A stretch of 64,000 bases of DNA, taken from NCBI GenBank assembly GCA_021799435.1, contig JAJZAN010000004.1, positions 1-64,000 on the forward strand. Direction: 5' to 3'. Both the position numbers and the translations under genes were made by a program. Shown piece by piece: positions 1 to 8,666 of this stretch. How positions within the stretch are numbered: position 1 is the stretch's first letter; every line of letters begins with the position of its first letter. This DNA is from Bacillota bacterium. Its GTDB lineage: Bacteria; Bacillota; Sulfobacillia; Sulfobacillales; Sulfobacillaceae. Under the pieces are notes generated by a model. It saw only the letters and a list, made by a program, of their open reading frames with translations. It ran no database searches and was not told the DNA's origin.

Positions 1-5
1 GAGGT

Positions 6-35
6 TTGACACCCTTTCCACCCAACCCGTATAAT
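6..35 (+). promoter_or_regulatory. Sigma-A type promoter for rpsU-yqeY
   Basis: A perfect TTGACA (6-11) and a perfect TATAAT (30-35) are separated by 18 bases. The start codon of rpsU lies about 47 bases downstream. A short hairpin (ACCCG-TG-CGGGT, about 53-65) sits in the leader just before the ribosome binding site. This is the best -35/-10 match in the window, as expected for a ribosomal protein gene. Confidence 0.85.
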
Positions 36-81
36 AAATTGAATAGACCCCAACCCGTGCGGGTGGAGGGGAGGGAGATTA

Positions 82-258
82 ATGTCAGAGGTCAAGGTCG
101 GCAAGAATGAAAGCCTTGATAGCGCCCTGCGCCGCTTCAAGCGCCAGATCCAGAAGGCCGGGGTGCTGTCCGAAGCACGCCGCCACGAGCACTATGAAAA
201 GCCGAGTGTTCGTCGCAAGAAAAAGTCTGAGGCGGCTCGGAAAAAGAAAAGCAAGTAA
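82..258 (+). CDS. rpsU: 30S ribosomal protein S21
   Basis: This small gene, absent from the ORF track, encodes 58 residues beginning [21 protein letters not shown]21 is a small-subunit protein that helps recruit mRNA during initiation. The conserved core (ALRRFKRQ, then a Lys/Arg-rich tail ending KKKSK) and the length match the family closely. A GGAGGGGAGGGAG Shine-Dalgarno lies just before ATG. It follows a strong promoter, and yqeY starts 11 bases after its stop, a pairing common in Firmicutes. Confidence 0.93.
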   Translation: MSEVKVGKNESLDSALRRFKRQIQKAGVLSEARRHEHYEKPSVRRKKKSEAARKKKSK

Positions 259-269
259 GGGGTTCCAGC

Positions 270-728
270 ATGTCTCTTCGCGAACGGCTCAATGATGATT
301 TAAAACAAGCCATGCGTGACAAGGCTGCGGTCCGCTTGTCGGTCATCCGCGGCATCAAGGCGGCCGTGTTGCAAGCCGAGACCCGCGGCGAGCGCACGAC
401 CTTAGATGACTCCGGCATCGTGGCGGTTATCGCCAAAGAAGTCAAGGAGCGCCAGGATGCCATACCCGACTTCGAACGGGGCGGTCGGCAGGACTTGGTG
501 GACAAACTGGTTCAAGAAATCGCCGTGCTTCAGCAATATCTCCCGGAACCGCTGACGGAGTCGGAGTTGACCGCGCTTATTGCCGAGGCCCTGCAGGAAA
601 CGGGGGCCCAAGGTCCCAAGGACATGGGAAAGGTGATGGGGTGGCTGACGCCCCGTACGCGAGGACGGGTGGACGGAAGGATGGTCTCTGAGGCAGTCAA
701 AACAGCGCTTCAGAACCCCGCCGAATGA
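270..728 (+). CDS. yqeY: GatB/YqeY domain protein
   Basis: The 152-residue product is a stand-alone YqeY protein, homologous to the C-terminal tRNA-binding domain of the amidotransferase subunit GatB. The N-terminal sequence LRERLNDDLKQAMRDKAAVRLSVIRGI and the later GKVMGW and GRVDG motifs are typical of the whole family, and the length is normal. It probably shares a transcript with rpsU. Its exact role is not established; a link to tRNA metabolism is inferred from the domain. A rho-independent terminator lies 11 bases after the stop codon. Confidence 0.9.
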   Translation: MSLRERLNDDLKQAMRDKAAVRLSVIRGIKAAVLQAETRGERTTLDDSGIVAVIAKEVKERQDAIPDFERGGRQDLVDKLVQEIAVLQQYLPEPLTESELTALIAEALQETGAQGPKDMGKVMGWLTPRTRGRVDGRMVSEAVKTALQNPAE

Positions 729-1717
729 GGTTTTCTAAGGGCCGCGAGGCCCTTTTTTTCTTGGGTTTGGCGATTGCTGTCGCAGTGTTGTGGCAAGCTT
801 ATCCTCGTTCGCTTCGGGTGTCGAAAGTTCCGGGTTTGTGGATTTTCTACGCGCGCGCCACGGGTATCCACGAGGTGCTGTTTGGGCGTCCTTACACAGC
901 GCGCGGAAAACCCGCCGGGCCCGTCCTCCGCTTGGGTCGTTTAGGACTCGTGCAGGAGGCTCAAACGGCAACCGCGGGATCCAAGGGATGGGAGTGGGTT
1001 ACGACTGGTTGGAACGTCTTGGGTATCCACGGACGCGTGGTGGTGCGCCGGCCGGCGCCGCCCGGCGACCAAATTGTCTCGGTGGCCATGGTCGATGGCA
1101 CTCTGCAAGCGGTGGCGGAACGTTTGGACGGGAGCCATGTGCGGGTGTTGAGATGGGGGAGCCACGGGTGGATAGACGAACAGCGGCGGTTGCCGCTGGG
1201 AATTACCACGCTCGTCTCCGGTCCCCAAGACAGCGTGTGGGTCCTCACTGCCGAACCTGATCAGGCTCGGCTCACGGAAATCGCCGGCGGCCACACCCAG
1301 TACCACACCGGACCACTGGAACCCCAAGGAACGGCCGGTTTCGTGGGAGGCATGCCGGTCATCCCCTATGCGGTTGGCCAGAACACATTCGGGTATTGGA
1401 CCGGAACCCGGCATGACTTTTCCTCGGTGTATCACGCCGCTCTTAGTGTGACGGATACCACGCCGCTGTGGGGTCTGGGTGTCAAGGGCATGATCCCGTA
1501 TCGGGACGGCGCGTTTCAAACGGACAAGCTGGTGCCATGGCCCCGCCGGCAAGACACCACACCGGTGATCTTAACCGGCGGCGGTTCGTGGATTGCGATC
1601 TTAGACGGGTTTAGCCAAGGGCAGTGGTTCAATGTGGAGACGGGCCAATTTGGACCGCCGTTTCAAATAAACACGCCATGGTGGGCCGTCGTGCGGGCGG
1701 CCTCTTTGGGGTCATAA
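725..1717 (+). CDS. Hypothetical membrane-anchored protein
   Basis: I do not recognise this 330-residue protein. It starts with a short basic segment and one hydrophobic helix (about residues 8-24, EALFFLGLAIAVAVLWQAY), so it is probably a single-pass protein with an outward-facing domain. The rest is rich in short beta-strand-like segments with recurring W and G residues, which could form a beta-propeller; that is inference. The ATG at 725 overlaps the yqeY stop, but the terminator at 739-759 lies within the first codons, so TTG at 761 is another possible start. Its 3' end overlaps the convergent rhodanese gene by 55 bases. Confidence 0.6.
   Translation: MRFSKGREALFFLGLAIAVAVLWQAYPRSLRVSKVPGLWIFYARATGIHEVLFGRPYTARGKPAGPVLRLGRLGLVQEAQTATAGSKGWEWVTTGWNVLGIHGRVVVRRPAPPGDQIVSVAMVDGTLQAVAERLDGSHVRVLRWGSHGWIDEQRRLPLGITTLVSGPQDSVWVLTAEPDQARLTEIAGGHTQYHTGPLEPQGTAGFVGGMPVIPYAVGQNTFGYWTGTRHDFSSVYHAALSVTDTTPLWGLGVKGMIPYRDGAFQTDKLVPWPRRQDTTPVILTGGGSWIAILDGFSQGQWFNVETGQFGPPFQINTPWWAVVRAASLGS
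739..759 (+). terminator. Rho-independent terminator after yqeY
   Basis: A GGGCC-GCGA-GGCCC hairpin (739-752) is followed by seven T residues. It should end the rpsU-yqeY transcript. It also lies inside the first codons of the next open reading frame, so that ORF must either start downstream or be translated from read-through RNA. Confidence 0.75.
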
Positions 1718-2343
1718 ACACGGGGGTGGTGGAATGCGTCGTAACCACCGACCAAGTACCCGACCCGCGGGAACCCCATCTCCATGGTGTCCCGTGCAGC
1801 CAAAATGGCGCGGTCGTCACGGCCTGCCAAGAAGATGACGGGACGTTTGGGATCGAGGTCTCGGGCACCCTCTGGCCACGCTGAGAAGGCCAGGGAACGG
1901 GTGACTTGCGGGAACGGAAAGCGTTCCTGCTCAAAGGGCTCCCGGAGGTCGACGATCTCAGCATTGGGGTTGTCGTGCAGGTAGTTCAGGAAGCGGTCCG
2001 GAAACACCAGTTCTCCGATTTGGACAGGAAGCCCGCGTCCTTCCCAGGTACGCGGCAAGCTCGCAAAGATCCCGATGACATCGACTCCCACGGCATCAAT
2101 CTCCTGAGCAGCTACCTGACCCGCGACGGGAGAAGCTGCCACCACAATGACGCGCTCCCCGCGTTCCAAGCGATCCCCGGAAAGCATTTGGAATCCAAAC
2201 CGGGGTGCTGCTAGAGAGATGGCGCCTTGCAGGTGCAGATACACAAACTCTTGGGGCGTGCGAATGTCCACGAGCCTGGCGCCTCGCGATGTCTGGCGCT
2301 TGACGTCTTCGTATGAAAGGACGACGATGCTTAAATCCGGCAT
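1663..2343 (-). CDS. Tandem rhodanese-like protein without cysteine
   Basis: The 226-residue product has two rhodanese-like domains, about residues 8-105 and 115-215. The first has the typical RLVDIRTPQEF motif and the second AEIVDLREPFE. Rhodaneses transfer sulfane sulfur through a loop cysteine, but this protein contains no cysteine at all; the loop positions read VVAASPVAG and FLAGRDDRA. It is therefore unlikely to be a sulfurtransferase and may be a binding or scaffolding protein. AAAGGGGAAG precedes the ATG. It is the last gene of a leftward operon behind the radical SAM gene and its partner. Confidence 0.75.
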   Translation of the reverse strand: MPDLSIVVLSYEDVKRQTSRGARLVDIRTPQEFVYLHLQGAISLAAPRFGFQMLSGDRLERGERVIVVAASPVAGQVAAQEIDAVGVDVIGIFASLPRTWEGRGLPVQIGELVFPDRFLNYLHDNPNAEIVDLREPFEQERFPFPQVTRSLAFSAWPEGARDLDPKRPVIFLAGRDDRAILAARDTMEMGFPRVGYLVGGYDAFHHPRVYDPKEAARTTAHHGVFI

Positions 2344-2372
2344 GAAGCTTCCCCTTTCCTATTACCTCCATC

Positions 2373-3035
2373 CTACGGTGATCGGCCCCATGCGGGCAAG
2401 CTATTAAGGGCTCTTGGCACCGACTGCTCAGGACTGAAATGGTGCAGTCCGGGAAGTGGAACATCCGGCTTTCCGGAAAAATCCCGCAGTACCAGAGGCC
2501 GCCCGAGCTGCTCTGCCAACTGGCTAAGGCGCCAGACGTCTTGAGGAGAGATACCGGCGGGCTGAAACCTGGGGTCTGAGGCGATAAGCCATGTCAAGGC
2601 GTTCCATCCGAAACTTTGCTGATCCAGCCAGATCGTATCGATGACCGTATCTAAGAGTGTCCTTAGGCTTGTCTCGGCCTGATGCAGGTTCAGGTCGTGA
2701 GGCCGTATCGCGACAAGCCGGACTAGTGGTCCGGTTTGCAAGGCGTGGTTCAACACGTCGAGGGCCGGATCCGCCAACCCTGTGGGCACCGAAATTTCAG
2801 CGGTGATGCCGATGGGTTTGGACCGTTTAGGGACTTTGGTCAGGCCGCGACAGTACCACTGCCCGCCACTGGTTGCCTGGATGGTCTCCTGAGACGGCCA
2901 AGGACCGGGGCTTTGGGAGATGATATGACCACGCCCTCGAAAGGACGAGAGGAATCGATGGGCCAGCCACGGACCGAAGGAAACATCCACGTTGGAAATG
3001 TCCAAGGTTGGGAGCCAGCACAGCGGTGTACTCAC
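2373..3035 (-). CDS. Unknown partner of radical SAM protein
   Basis: The 220-residue product has no clear family. Its last third (LTWLIASDPRFQPAGISPQ, then QLGRPLVLRD) resembles the C-terminal tail seen in MqnC/MqnE radical SAM enzymes, but it lacks a CX3CX2C cluster. I place the start at GTG 3035 rather than ATG 3050: the ATG runs straight into the GGGAGGTG Shine-Dalgarno, while GTG follows it by about six bases and overlaps the upstream TGA. Such tight coupling suggests that it works with the radical SAM protein, perhaps as a diverged half or subunit. This is inference. Confidence 0.6.
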   Translation of the reverse strand: MSTPLCWLPTLDISNVDVSFGPWLAHRFLSSFRGRGHIISQSPGPWPSQETIQATSGGQWYCRGLTKVPKRSKPIGITAEISVPTGLADPALDVLNHALQTGPLVRLVAIRPHDLNLHQAETSLRTLLDTVIDTIWLDQQSFGWNALTWLIASDPRFQPAGISPQDVWRLSQLAEQLGRPLVLRDFSGKPDVPLPGLHHFSPEQSVPRALNSLPAWGRSP

Positions 3036-3856
3036 GGCAGCACCTCCCATATAGGTACTAGAACCCGCTCCGCGCCCGCAGACCCGAAGATGGCGTCGGT
3101 GTCCTCGGGTTCCTCAGCCCAATCCACGTAGACGGGGACCTCCGGCAGGTGCTGGCGCAGTTGGTTTACGGATGAAGCGGTGACCACCACGTTGGCATTG
3201 CCCAGAGCGCCCAGATGGGTTCCGTCACTCACCAGAGGCTTGACGTCGAGGTGGTGTGGTTTGACATCCTGAAGGACCTTGATGGAATCCGGCGACAATG
3301 AAAGTCCGGTTGGCGGAACCAGAATGCTCGCTGCAAACCGTAAGTCCGCTGCTCGAGCGGCGTCGGCCACCGTCAGCCACTCGGACTGGGTCAGGCGATA
3401 GGGGGCCCATTCCAGTGGAAGTCCGGACAGCCATAACTCCGCCCCGCCAGATCCCAGGAAATCTGCCCCAGCCCACTTTAAGAGACGCACCAGTTCACGG
3501 ACTGGGCGCCGCTCTTGGGTGTGGAAGTACCAGACTTCCACGGGGGAAAAGGCCATCAAAGGAGCCTGACTCAATTCTTTAATACGTCGAATCAGGTGCA
3601 GCCAATAGTCAAACGGCTCCTTGATGGACAGTCCGCCCCGCAGTTTCAGAAAGGCGGCGGCATCCCATGCGATGTCATCGGCTTGCAGTCGGTCTACACT
3701 CAGCCCCGGAGGCGCATCGGGCAGCGACATTCGCGGACTGGAGATGGCCAGCCGGCAAAAGGCACAGCCTGCCCAACACATCCGGCTGGTGGACAGACGG
3801 CCTACGGGTGTCAGGAGAGCCCGCTGCTCCGGCTCAAGGGAAAAGGAAACGGCCAT
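3032..3856 (-). CDS. MqnC/MqnE-like short radical SAM protein
   Basis: The 274-residue product carries a radical SAM cluster motif CWAGCAFC (CX3CX2C) near residues 27-34. A middle segment (AFSPVEVWYFHTQERRPV, then LKWAGADFLGSGGAE) closely follows the menaquinone (futalosine pathway) enzymes MqnC and MqnE and the related CofG/CofH group. Those proteins are about 360-390 residues long, so this one is short at both ends. GAGGAGG precedes the ATG. It heads a leftward operon and is divergent from yqfC. A role in futalosine chemistry is uncertain; a specialised or degenerate paralogue is equally possible. Confidence 0.65.
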   Translation of the reverse strand: MAVSFSLEPEQRALLTPVGRLSTSRMCWAGCAFCRLAISSPRMSLPDAPPGLSVDRLQADDIAWDAAAFLKLRGGLSIKEPFDYWLHLIRRIKELSQAPLMAFSPVEVWYFHTQERRPVRELVRLLKWAGADFLGSGGAELWLSGLPLEWAPYRLTQSEWLTVADAARAADLRFAASILVPPTGLSLSPDSIKVLQDVKPHHLDVKPLVSDGTHLGALGNANVVVTASSVNQLRQHLPEVPVYVDWAEEPEDTDAIFGSAGAERVLVPIWEVLP

Positions 3857-3988
3857 GAGTCCTCCTCAACTAGATCTTGGTTTGTAGGTGACCATTCGAC
3901 ACCGTGTTCGGGGTCTCCTCCACAGATCGGTTTCATGAGTGTCTCGTGCCAGGCATAGCATGAAACAGGTTGGGACAGGAGGTTCGGA

Positions 3989-4273
3989 ATGAGCGGCAAG
4001 GGACGGACGATACAGCGGTTTACGGAGATGTTGGAAATCCCGCCGGAAATTTTGGTCAATGTCCCTCGGGTCGAGGTTGTGGGTCACCTGCAATTTCGCG
4101 TAGAAAACCATCGCGGGATTGAGCAATATGAACCGCATCGGGTCGTGCTGAAAATTCCCGATGGGCGGCTGGTGGTGACGGGACGCAACCTGGTGATTGG
4201 TTGGATCGACCGCAACGAGCTCTTGGTTACAGGTCAGGTCCGATCCCTGGTTTTTAAGGCAGGACAGCCATGA
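3989..4273 (+). CDS. yqfC: Sporulation protein YqfC
   Basis: The 94-residue product matches the YqfC family: short, soluble, with the core IPPEILVNVPRVEVVGHLQF and the later DRNELLVTGQV segment. In Bacillus it is made in the mother cell under sigma-E and is needed for normal spore formation, together with YqfD. ACAGGAGG precedes the ATG, and its stop overlaps the yqfD ATG (ATGA). Upstream, TTTCATGAGT and CATAGCAT (about 3930-3962), spaced about 13 bases, loosely resemble a sigma-E promoter. Confidence 0.88.
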   Translation: MSGKGRTIQRFTEMLEIPPEILVNVPRVEVVGHLQFRVENHRGIEQYEPHRVVLKIPDGRLVVTGRNLVIGWIDRNELLVTGQVRSLVFKAGQP

Positions 4274-5490
4274 GTGGGGTATTGGTCCGAGTCTTTGGCG
4301 GATGGCGCATGGTCCGCATCCGTGGGCGCAAGGCGGAACGATTGTTGAGTCTCTTGGCTGAGCGCGGTTTCCGCATTTGGCGGGTTGTCCGGCGACGGGA
4401 CGAGCTTCACTGTCTGGTGACCGAGGAAGGATACGAGGTCCTGGCATCCTTGGCCGAGGAACTCGGGAGCGTGGACGTGGCGTCCCTGCGTCAGGGCGGT
4501 CTTCCTTTCCGCTGGCAGCAAGTGCGCCGGCGTCCTTTCCTGTTGGCTGGATTGGTCAGTGCGTGGGCACTGGTGTTATACGTCACATCGCACATCTGGG
4601 CCATCGAAGTGATTGTGCCCAATCTTTCACCCCCTGCGCGGCAGCAACTGGTTCGGGCCGCGGAGGTGGCGGGGCTCCGGATCGGCTCCCCCAGGTCGCA
4701 CCTTGATATTGCCAACATACGGCGCACGATGTTGGCTGAGCTGCCAGAGTACTCGTGGATCGGGCTTCATACTCACGGGGTGGTCGCGGTCATCGATGCC
4801 ATCCGTCTGGTCAACCGCCCCCCCGACCACTTGCCCCCGCGCCTCATCGCGACTGTGAGCGGCAAAGTGACCCGCGTCTATGTCTATATCGGCGCCGCAG
4901 AGGTGAGCCGCGGCGAGGCGGTGAAAAAAGGGCAGACGCTCATATCGGGGGTGGTCAGCGGGGAGCTCCCGGGCGGAGGAGACAAGCCTCGCGAGGAAAG
5001 TGTGGTGACCCCGGCCGAGGGACAGGTCATGGCTGACGTCACATACACAGAAAAGCTTTTTCAGCCCTTTAAAGAGGAGCGCCAGATGGAGATCGGCAAC
5101 GTCTATGTGCGGCGCTTCCTGGAATGGAACCGCAGTCAGGTGATGGAGATTCCGAATCCCTTGCCCATGTCGTTCACACACTATCGGGCAACAAAAATCG
5201 TCACGCCGGTGCGTTTTGCAGGGATAACGCTGCCGGTTCGTTTTATCGAGATGGTATATAATGAAACTGCGATCAGGACCGTGTCGCTGAGTCCCAAAGC
5301 CGCCGTGCAGTTGGGACGGGAGCGGGTGCTGAAGGCATTGGCCCGCCGAGTGCCACCCGGTGGTCAGCGGGTCAGCCAATCGATTATCGCGAGTCCCCAA
5401 CGCCGTGGAGTCTGGCTTACGGCAACATGGGTGATTAACCGCAACATCGCGGCGCCGCCGTCAAGGCCGGGCGCCAAACCGCAGTCATGA
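4270..5490 (+). CDS. yqfD: Sporulation membrane protein YqfD
   Basis: The 406-residue product matches YqfD, a stage IV sporulation protein. It has a cytoplasmic N-terminal region (residues 1-85) with the family pattern RGRKAERLLSLLAERG, one membrane helix near residues 92-110 (LLAGLVSAWALVLYVTSHIW), and a large external domain that includes a POTRA-like region. Its start overlaps the yqfC stop and it leads into phoH 13 bases later, as in Bacillus. Mother-cell expression is likely from the family, not from a clear site here. Confidence 0.88.
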   Translation: MSGVLVRVFGGWRMVRIRGRKAERLLSLLAERGFRIWRVVRRRDELHCLVTEEGYEVLASLAEELGSVDVASLRQGGLPFRWQQVRRRPFLLAGLVSAWALVLYVTSHIWAIEVIVPNLSPPARQQLVRAAEVAGLRIGSPRSHLDIANIRRTMLAELPEYSWIGLHTHGVVAVIDAIRLVNRPPDHLPPRLIATVSGKVTRVYVYIGAAEVSRGEAVKKGQTLISGVVSGELPGGGDKPREESVVTPAEGQVMADVTYTEKLFQPFKEERQMEIGNVYVRRFLEWNRSQVMEIPNPLPMSFTHYRATKIVTPVRFAGITLPVRFIEMVYNETAIRTVSLSPKAAVQLGRERVLKALARRVPPGGQRVSQSIIASPQRRGVWLTATWVINRNIAAPPSRPGAKPQS

Positions 5491-5503
5491 AGGGGGACAC
5501 TGG

Positions 5504-6490
5504 TTGCCACAAAGCCAATGGGTGATCCAGGACAACCAAGCCGCGACGCTGTTGATGGGGCGCGGCGATGAGCATCTGAAGGCCCTGGAACGAGCGTTGC
5601 ATGTGAAGTTGACGGCGCGCGGGAACGTGATTGCGATTCAAGGTGCGGGCGAGGCACAAGAACGTGCCCAGCGGGTTTTGGATTTGCTGGCGGAATGGGT
5701 GTATGCCGGGCAGCCGTTGGGTGCCAATGTTTTGGAATCTGCCGTGCTGGCTGTCGCTGAGGGCGCAGAAAAACAATTTTTGCATTTGTTGACGGAAAAC
5801 ATTTACACCACCACATCCGGGCGGGTTGTTCGCCCCAGAACCTTGGGACAGCAGATCTATGTGGACGCCGTTCGCGAAAACACGCTGGTGTTTGGTGTGG
5901 GTCCGGCCGGAACCGGGAAAACTTATCTCGCGATGGCGATGGCGGTGTTTGCGTTAAAGGCGCATGAGGTGGAACGCATCGTGCTCACGCGGCCGGCCGT
6001 GGAAGCGGGAGAAAAGCTTGGTTTTCTGCCCGGCGCCTTGGAAGACAAAGTGGACCCTTACCTGCGTCCCTTGTATGACGCCTTATATGATCTCTTGGGA
6101 TCCGAGGCCGTAGAGAAGTACCGTGAGCGCGGAAACATTGAAGTGGCGCCCTTAGCATACATGCGGGGACGGACCTTGAGCCGGAGTTTTATCATCTTGG
6201 ACGAGGCTCAGAACTCCACTTATGAGCAGATGAAGATGGCGCTGACCCGTCTTGGCGAAGGATCCAAAATGGTGGTCACCGGCGATGAAACTCAGGTTGA
6301 CTTGGGTAAAGGGCAGCGGTCGGGGCTCCGGGTGGCCTCCAGGATTCTCGATGGGGTGGATGGCATCGGGGTGGTGCGGTTGACGGAAAAGGATGTCGTG
6401 CGTCATCCTTTGGTGGCAAAGATTATTCAAGCTTATCAACGGTTCGAGGAGGGGCAAGGGGACACCGACTATGAAGAAAACTCCCAGTGA
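5504..6490 (+). CDS. phoH: PhoH-family ATPase
   Basis: The 328-residue product is a PhoH-like P-loop NTPase. A KH-like N-terminal domain (residues 1-100) is followed by the ATPase with Walker A GPAGTGKTYLA (about residue 138), LTRPAVEAGEKLGFLPG, and Walker B FIILDEAQN. PhoH proteins are linked to RNA metabolism, and the gene's neighbours here (ybeY, era) are ribosome and rRNA maturation factors. The start is TTG at 5504, preceded by AAGGGGGAC. The end overlaps yqfF by 20 bases. Confidence 0.92.
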   Translation: MPQSQWVIQDNQAATLLMGRGDEHLKALERALHVKLTARGNVIAIQGAGEAQERAQRVLDLLAEWVYAGQPLGANVLESAVLAVAEGAEKQFLHLLTENIYTTTSGRVVRPRTLGQQIYVDAVRENTLVFGVGPAGTGKTYLAMAMAVFALKAHEVERIVLTRPAVEAGEKLGFLPGALEDKVDPYLRPLYDALYDLLGSEAVEKYRERGNIEVAPLAYMRGRTLSRSFIILDEAQNSTYEQMKMALTRLGEGSKMVVTGDETQVDLGKGQRSGLRVASRILDGVDGIGVVRLTEKDVVRHPLVAKIIQAYQRFEEGQGDTDYEENSQ

Positions 6491-8666
6491 GGGGAGCTGG
6501 TCGCTCCGCATAGGAGAACGCTATCCATGGCTCAGTGAGGGGCTGGCACCGCAGCTTGGCATTGCGGCGCTGGTCTGGTTGCTCATTGTAACCATCTTTG
6601 CTGTGACCTTGTTCGCTCATCGGGTTGACGTGTCGGCTACAGATTTGGCCCCTCGAACCATTGTGGCCCCCTACGGCGTGGTGGATTGGTCCGCGACCGC
6701 TAAAGCACGTCAAGACGCCATGCAGAGCGTCCCAAAGTTTTATACGACCAACCCCAAAATTTTGAATCAGCAAAAACAAAAGGCGACGAACGACTACGCG
6801 TATATCTCCGCCCTGTCGGAAGACACCGCGGCGCCCCTCAGCGAACGGGAGGCGGCCTTGGCGTCCGCCATTCCCATCGGCCTGCCGAAGTCGGTCTGGG
6901 GCACAGTGCTGGCGCTGACCCCGACGGAGTTGGCGCAGTTGCAGCAAGACACCCTGGTCACGCTGTCGTCGGCGATGGGGAGCGGCGGCGTTCGCGACAG
7001 TGCCGTCGGGGTCCAGGAAGCCAAGACCTTTGTGGCCGGACTCACCCAGCAGGAATCCACGGATCCGTCCCTGCGGCTGTTCCTTACGACCTATACGCAG
7101 TCCTTGATTGTCCCCAATACATTCTTAAACAAGCAGGAGATCCGGACCCGCCGGCAGCAGGCTGCCAATCAGGTGCCGCCGGTGAAAATTCTTAAGGGCG
7201 AAGTGGTGGTCCAGGCCGGCCAGGTCGTGACACCGGGCGACATCACGGTGCTGAAGCAGCTGGGACTCTTGGACCAGGGGTTTGCCGTGGGACCCATCCT
7301 GGGGTCGATGATTTTCGTGACCGCGGTGGTGGCATTGGTGGGGGCTTATTTTTGGTACCTGCGCCGCAAGCTTCTCGGGTCGTGGCGCGTAGCCGCCATG
7401 GCCGGATTGATTATGGTGCTGGGCGTGGCCGCTGCAGACACCTTGAGCGGCGTACCCGGCCTCAGTTACCTGGTGGTGCCGACGGCGGCCATTATGGTGA
7501 CCGCCTTGGTTGACTCGGGACTGGGACTGGTGATAGCCGGGATTTTGGCGCTTGCCATCTCTGTGCTCACGGGTGCCGATCTCAATGTGGCGCTGGTGTC
7601 GTTCTTTGGAGGGATCGCCGGGGTGTTCGGCACCAGCCGGCTGTCCCAACGATACGATATCCTGCGCGCTGGGATTTTGGTAGGGATTGTCAACTTGCTG
7701 GCCCTCTTGGGATTGGATGTCATGGAGGGAGCCGGACTCCTGCAAACCCAGGTTTGGCAATATCTCATCTGGGCCATGGTGGACGGCATTTTTGCGTCCA
7801 TTCTGGCGATGGGGTCCATTCCCCTGTTGGAAGGCCCCTTCGGCGTCATTACCGCCATGAAACTGATCGAGCTCTCCAACCCCAATCAGCCGCTTCTGCG
7901 CAAGCTGTTGGTGGAAGCGCCGGGGACCTACCATCACAGCATTATGGTGGGAAACTTGGCTGAAGCCGGGACCGAGGCGGTGGGCGGCAATTCCTTGCTG
8001 GCTCGGGTGGGAGCGTACTATCATGACATCGGCAAGTCCAAGCGTCCGTACTTCTTTGTCGACAATCAATTCGGGGCTGAGAATCCGCACGACCGTCTGG
8101 CGCCTACGCTGTCCAGCATCATCATCTCCTCCCACGTCCGGGACGGGATTGAGTTGGCGCGTGAATATCGGGTGCCGGAGCCGATCGTCAACTTTATCCG
8201 CGAGCACCATGGCACCACGCTGATTCGATTCTTCTACCAAAAGGCCTTGGATCAGGATAATGGCGACGGAGTGGAAGAAGCGGATTTTCGGTATGATGGT
8301 CCGCGGCCGCAGTCTAAGGAAACTGCCATCGTGATGCTGGCGGATGCCAGCGAAGCGACCGTCCGCACGCTGAAGAACCCCACGCCGCAGGCCATTGAAC
8401 AAGTGGTGCGGCGGCTAATCAAGGAGCGGCTTGAAGATGGCCAGCTGGATGAATCGAACTTGACCCTCAAGGAACTGGATATTATTGCCCGGACCTTCAC
8501 CCGGGTCCTGACGGGCGTGTTTCACCAGCGAATCGAATATCCGGACCGGGTGCTCAAGGAAATGGAAAGGAGTCGTGGCAATGGAAATCGCGGTGGAAAG
8601 CCACCCCGATTGGTGCGCCGAATGGGAGGAGACAGCCCTCGCGGCGGCCCGCGCCGCTCTCACTAA
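6471..8666 (+). CDS. yqfF: 7TM-HD c-di-AMP phosphodiesterase YqfF/PgpH
   Basis: The 731-residue product matches the 7TMR-HD family: a membrane helix near residue 30, a large extracellular domain to about residue 260, seven membrane helices, and a cytoplasmic HD domain (about 480-650) with YHHSIMVGNLAE, YYHDIGK and REHHGT. In Listeria and Bacillus this family (PgpH) degrades cyclic di-AMP. The ORF opens at 6393, but ATG 6471 (MKKTPSEG) is the natural start. The last 86 bases overlap ybeY. Confidence 0.92.
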   Translation: MKKTPSEGSWSLRIGERYPWLSEGLAPQLGIAALVWLLIVTIFAVTLFAHRVDVSATDLAPRTIVAPYGVVDWSATAKARQDAMQSVPKFYTTNPKILNQQKQKATNDYAYISALSEDTAAPLSEREAALASAIPIGLPKSVWGTVLALTPTELAQLQQDTLVTLSSAMGSGGVRDSAVGVQEAKTFVAGLTQQESTDPSLRLFLTTYTQSLIVPNTFLNKQEIRTRRQQAANQVPPVKILKGEVVVQAGQVVTPGDITVLKQLGLLDQGFAVGPILGSMIFVTAVVALVGAYFWYLRRKLLGSWRVAAMAGLIMVLGVAAADTLSGVPGLSYLVVPTAAIMVTALVDSGLGLVIAGILALAISVLTGADLNVALVSFFGGIAGVFGTSRLSQRYDILRAGILVGIVNLLALLGLDVMEGAGLLQTQVWQYLIWAMVDGIFASILAMGSIPLLEGPFGVITAMKLIELSNPNQPLLRKLLVEAPGTYHHSIMVGNLAEAGTEAVGGNSLLARVGAYYHDIGKSKRPYFFVDNQFGAENPHDRLAPTLSSIIISSHVRDGIELAREYRVPEPIVNFIREHHGTTLIRFFYQKALDQDNGDGVEEADFRYDGPRPQSKETAIVMLADASEATVRTLKNPTPQAIEQVVRRLIKERLEDGQLDESNLTLKELDIIARTFTRVLTGVFHQRIEYPDRVLKEMERSRGNGNRGGKPPRLVRRMGGDSPRGGPRRSH

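Noticed and set aside
7125-8402. Long reverse-strand ORF of 425 codons
   Set aside because: It is antisense to yqfF, is rich in His/Gln/Arg as shadow ORFs are, and has no ribosome binding site or family motif.
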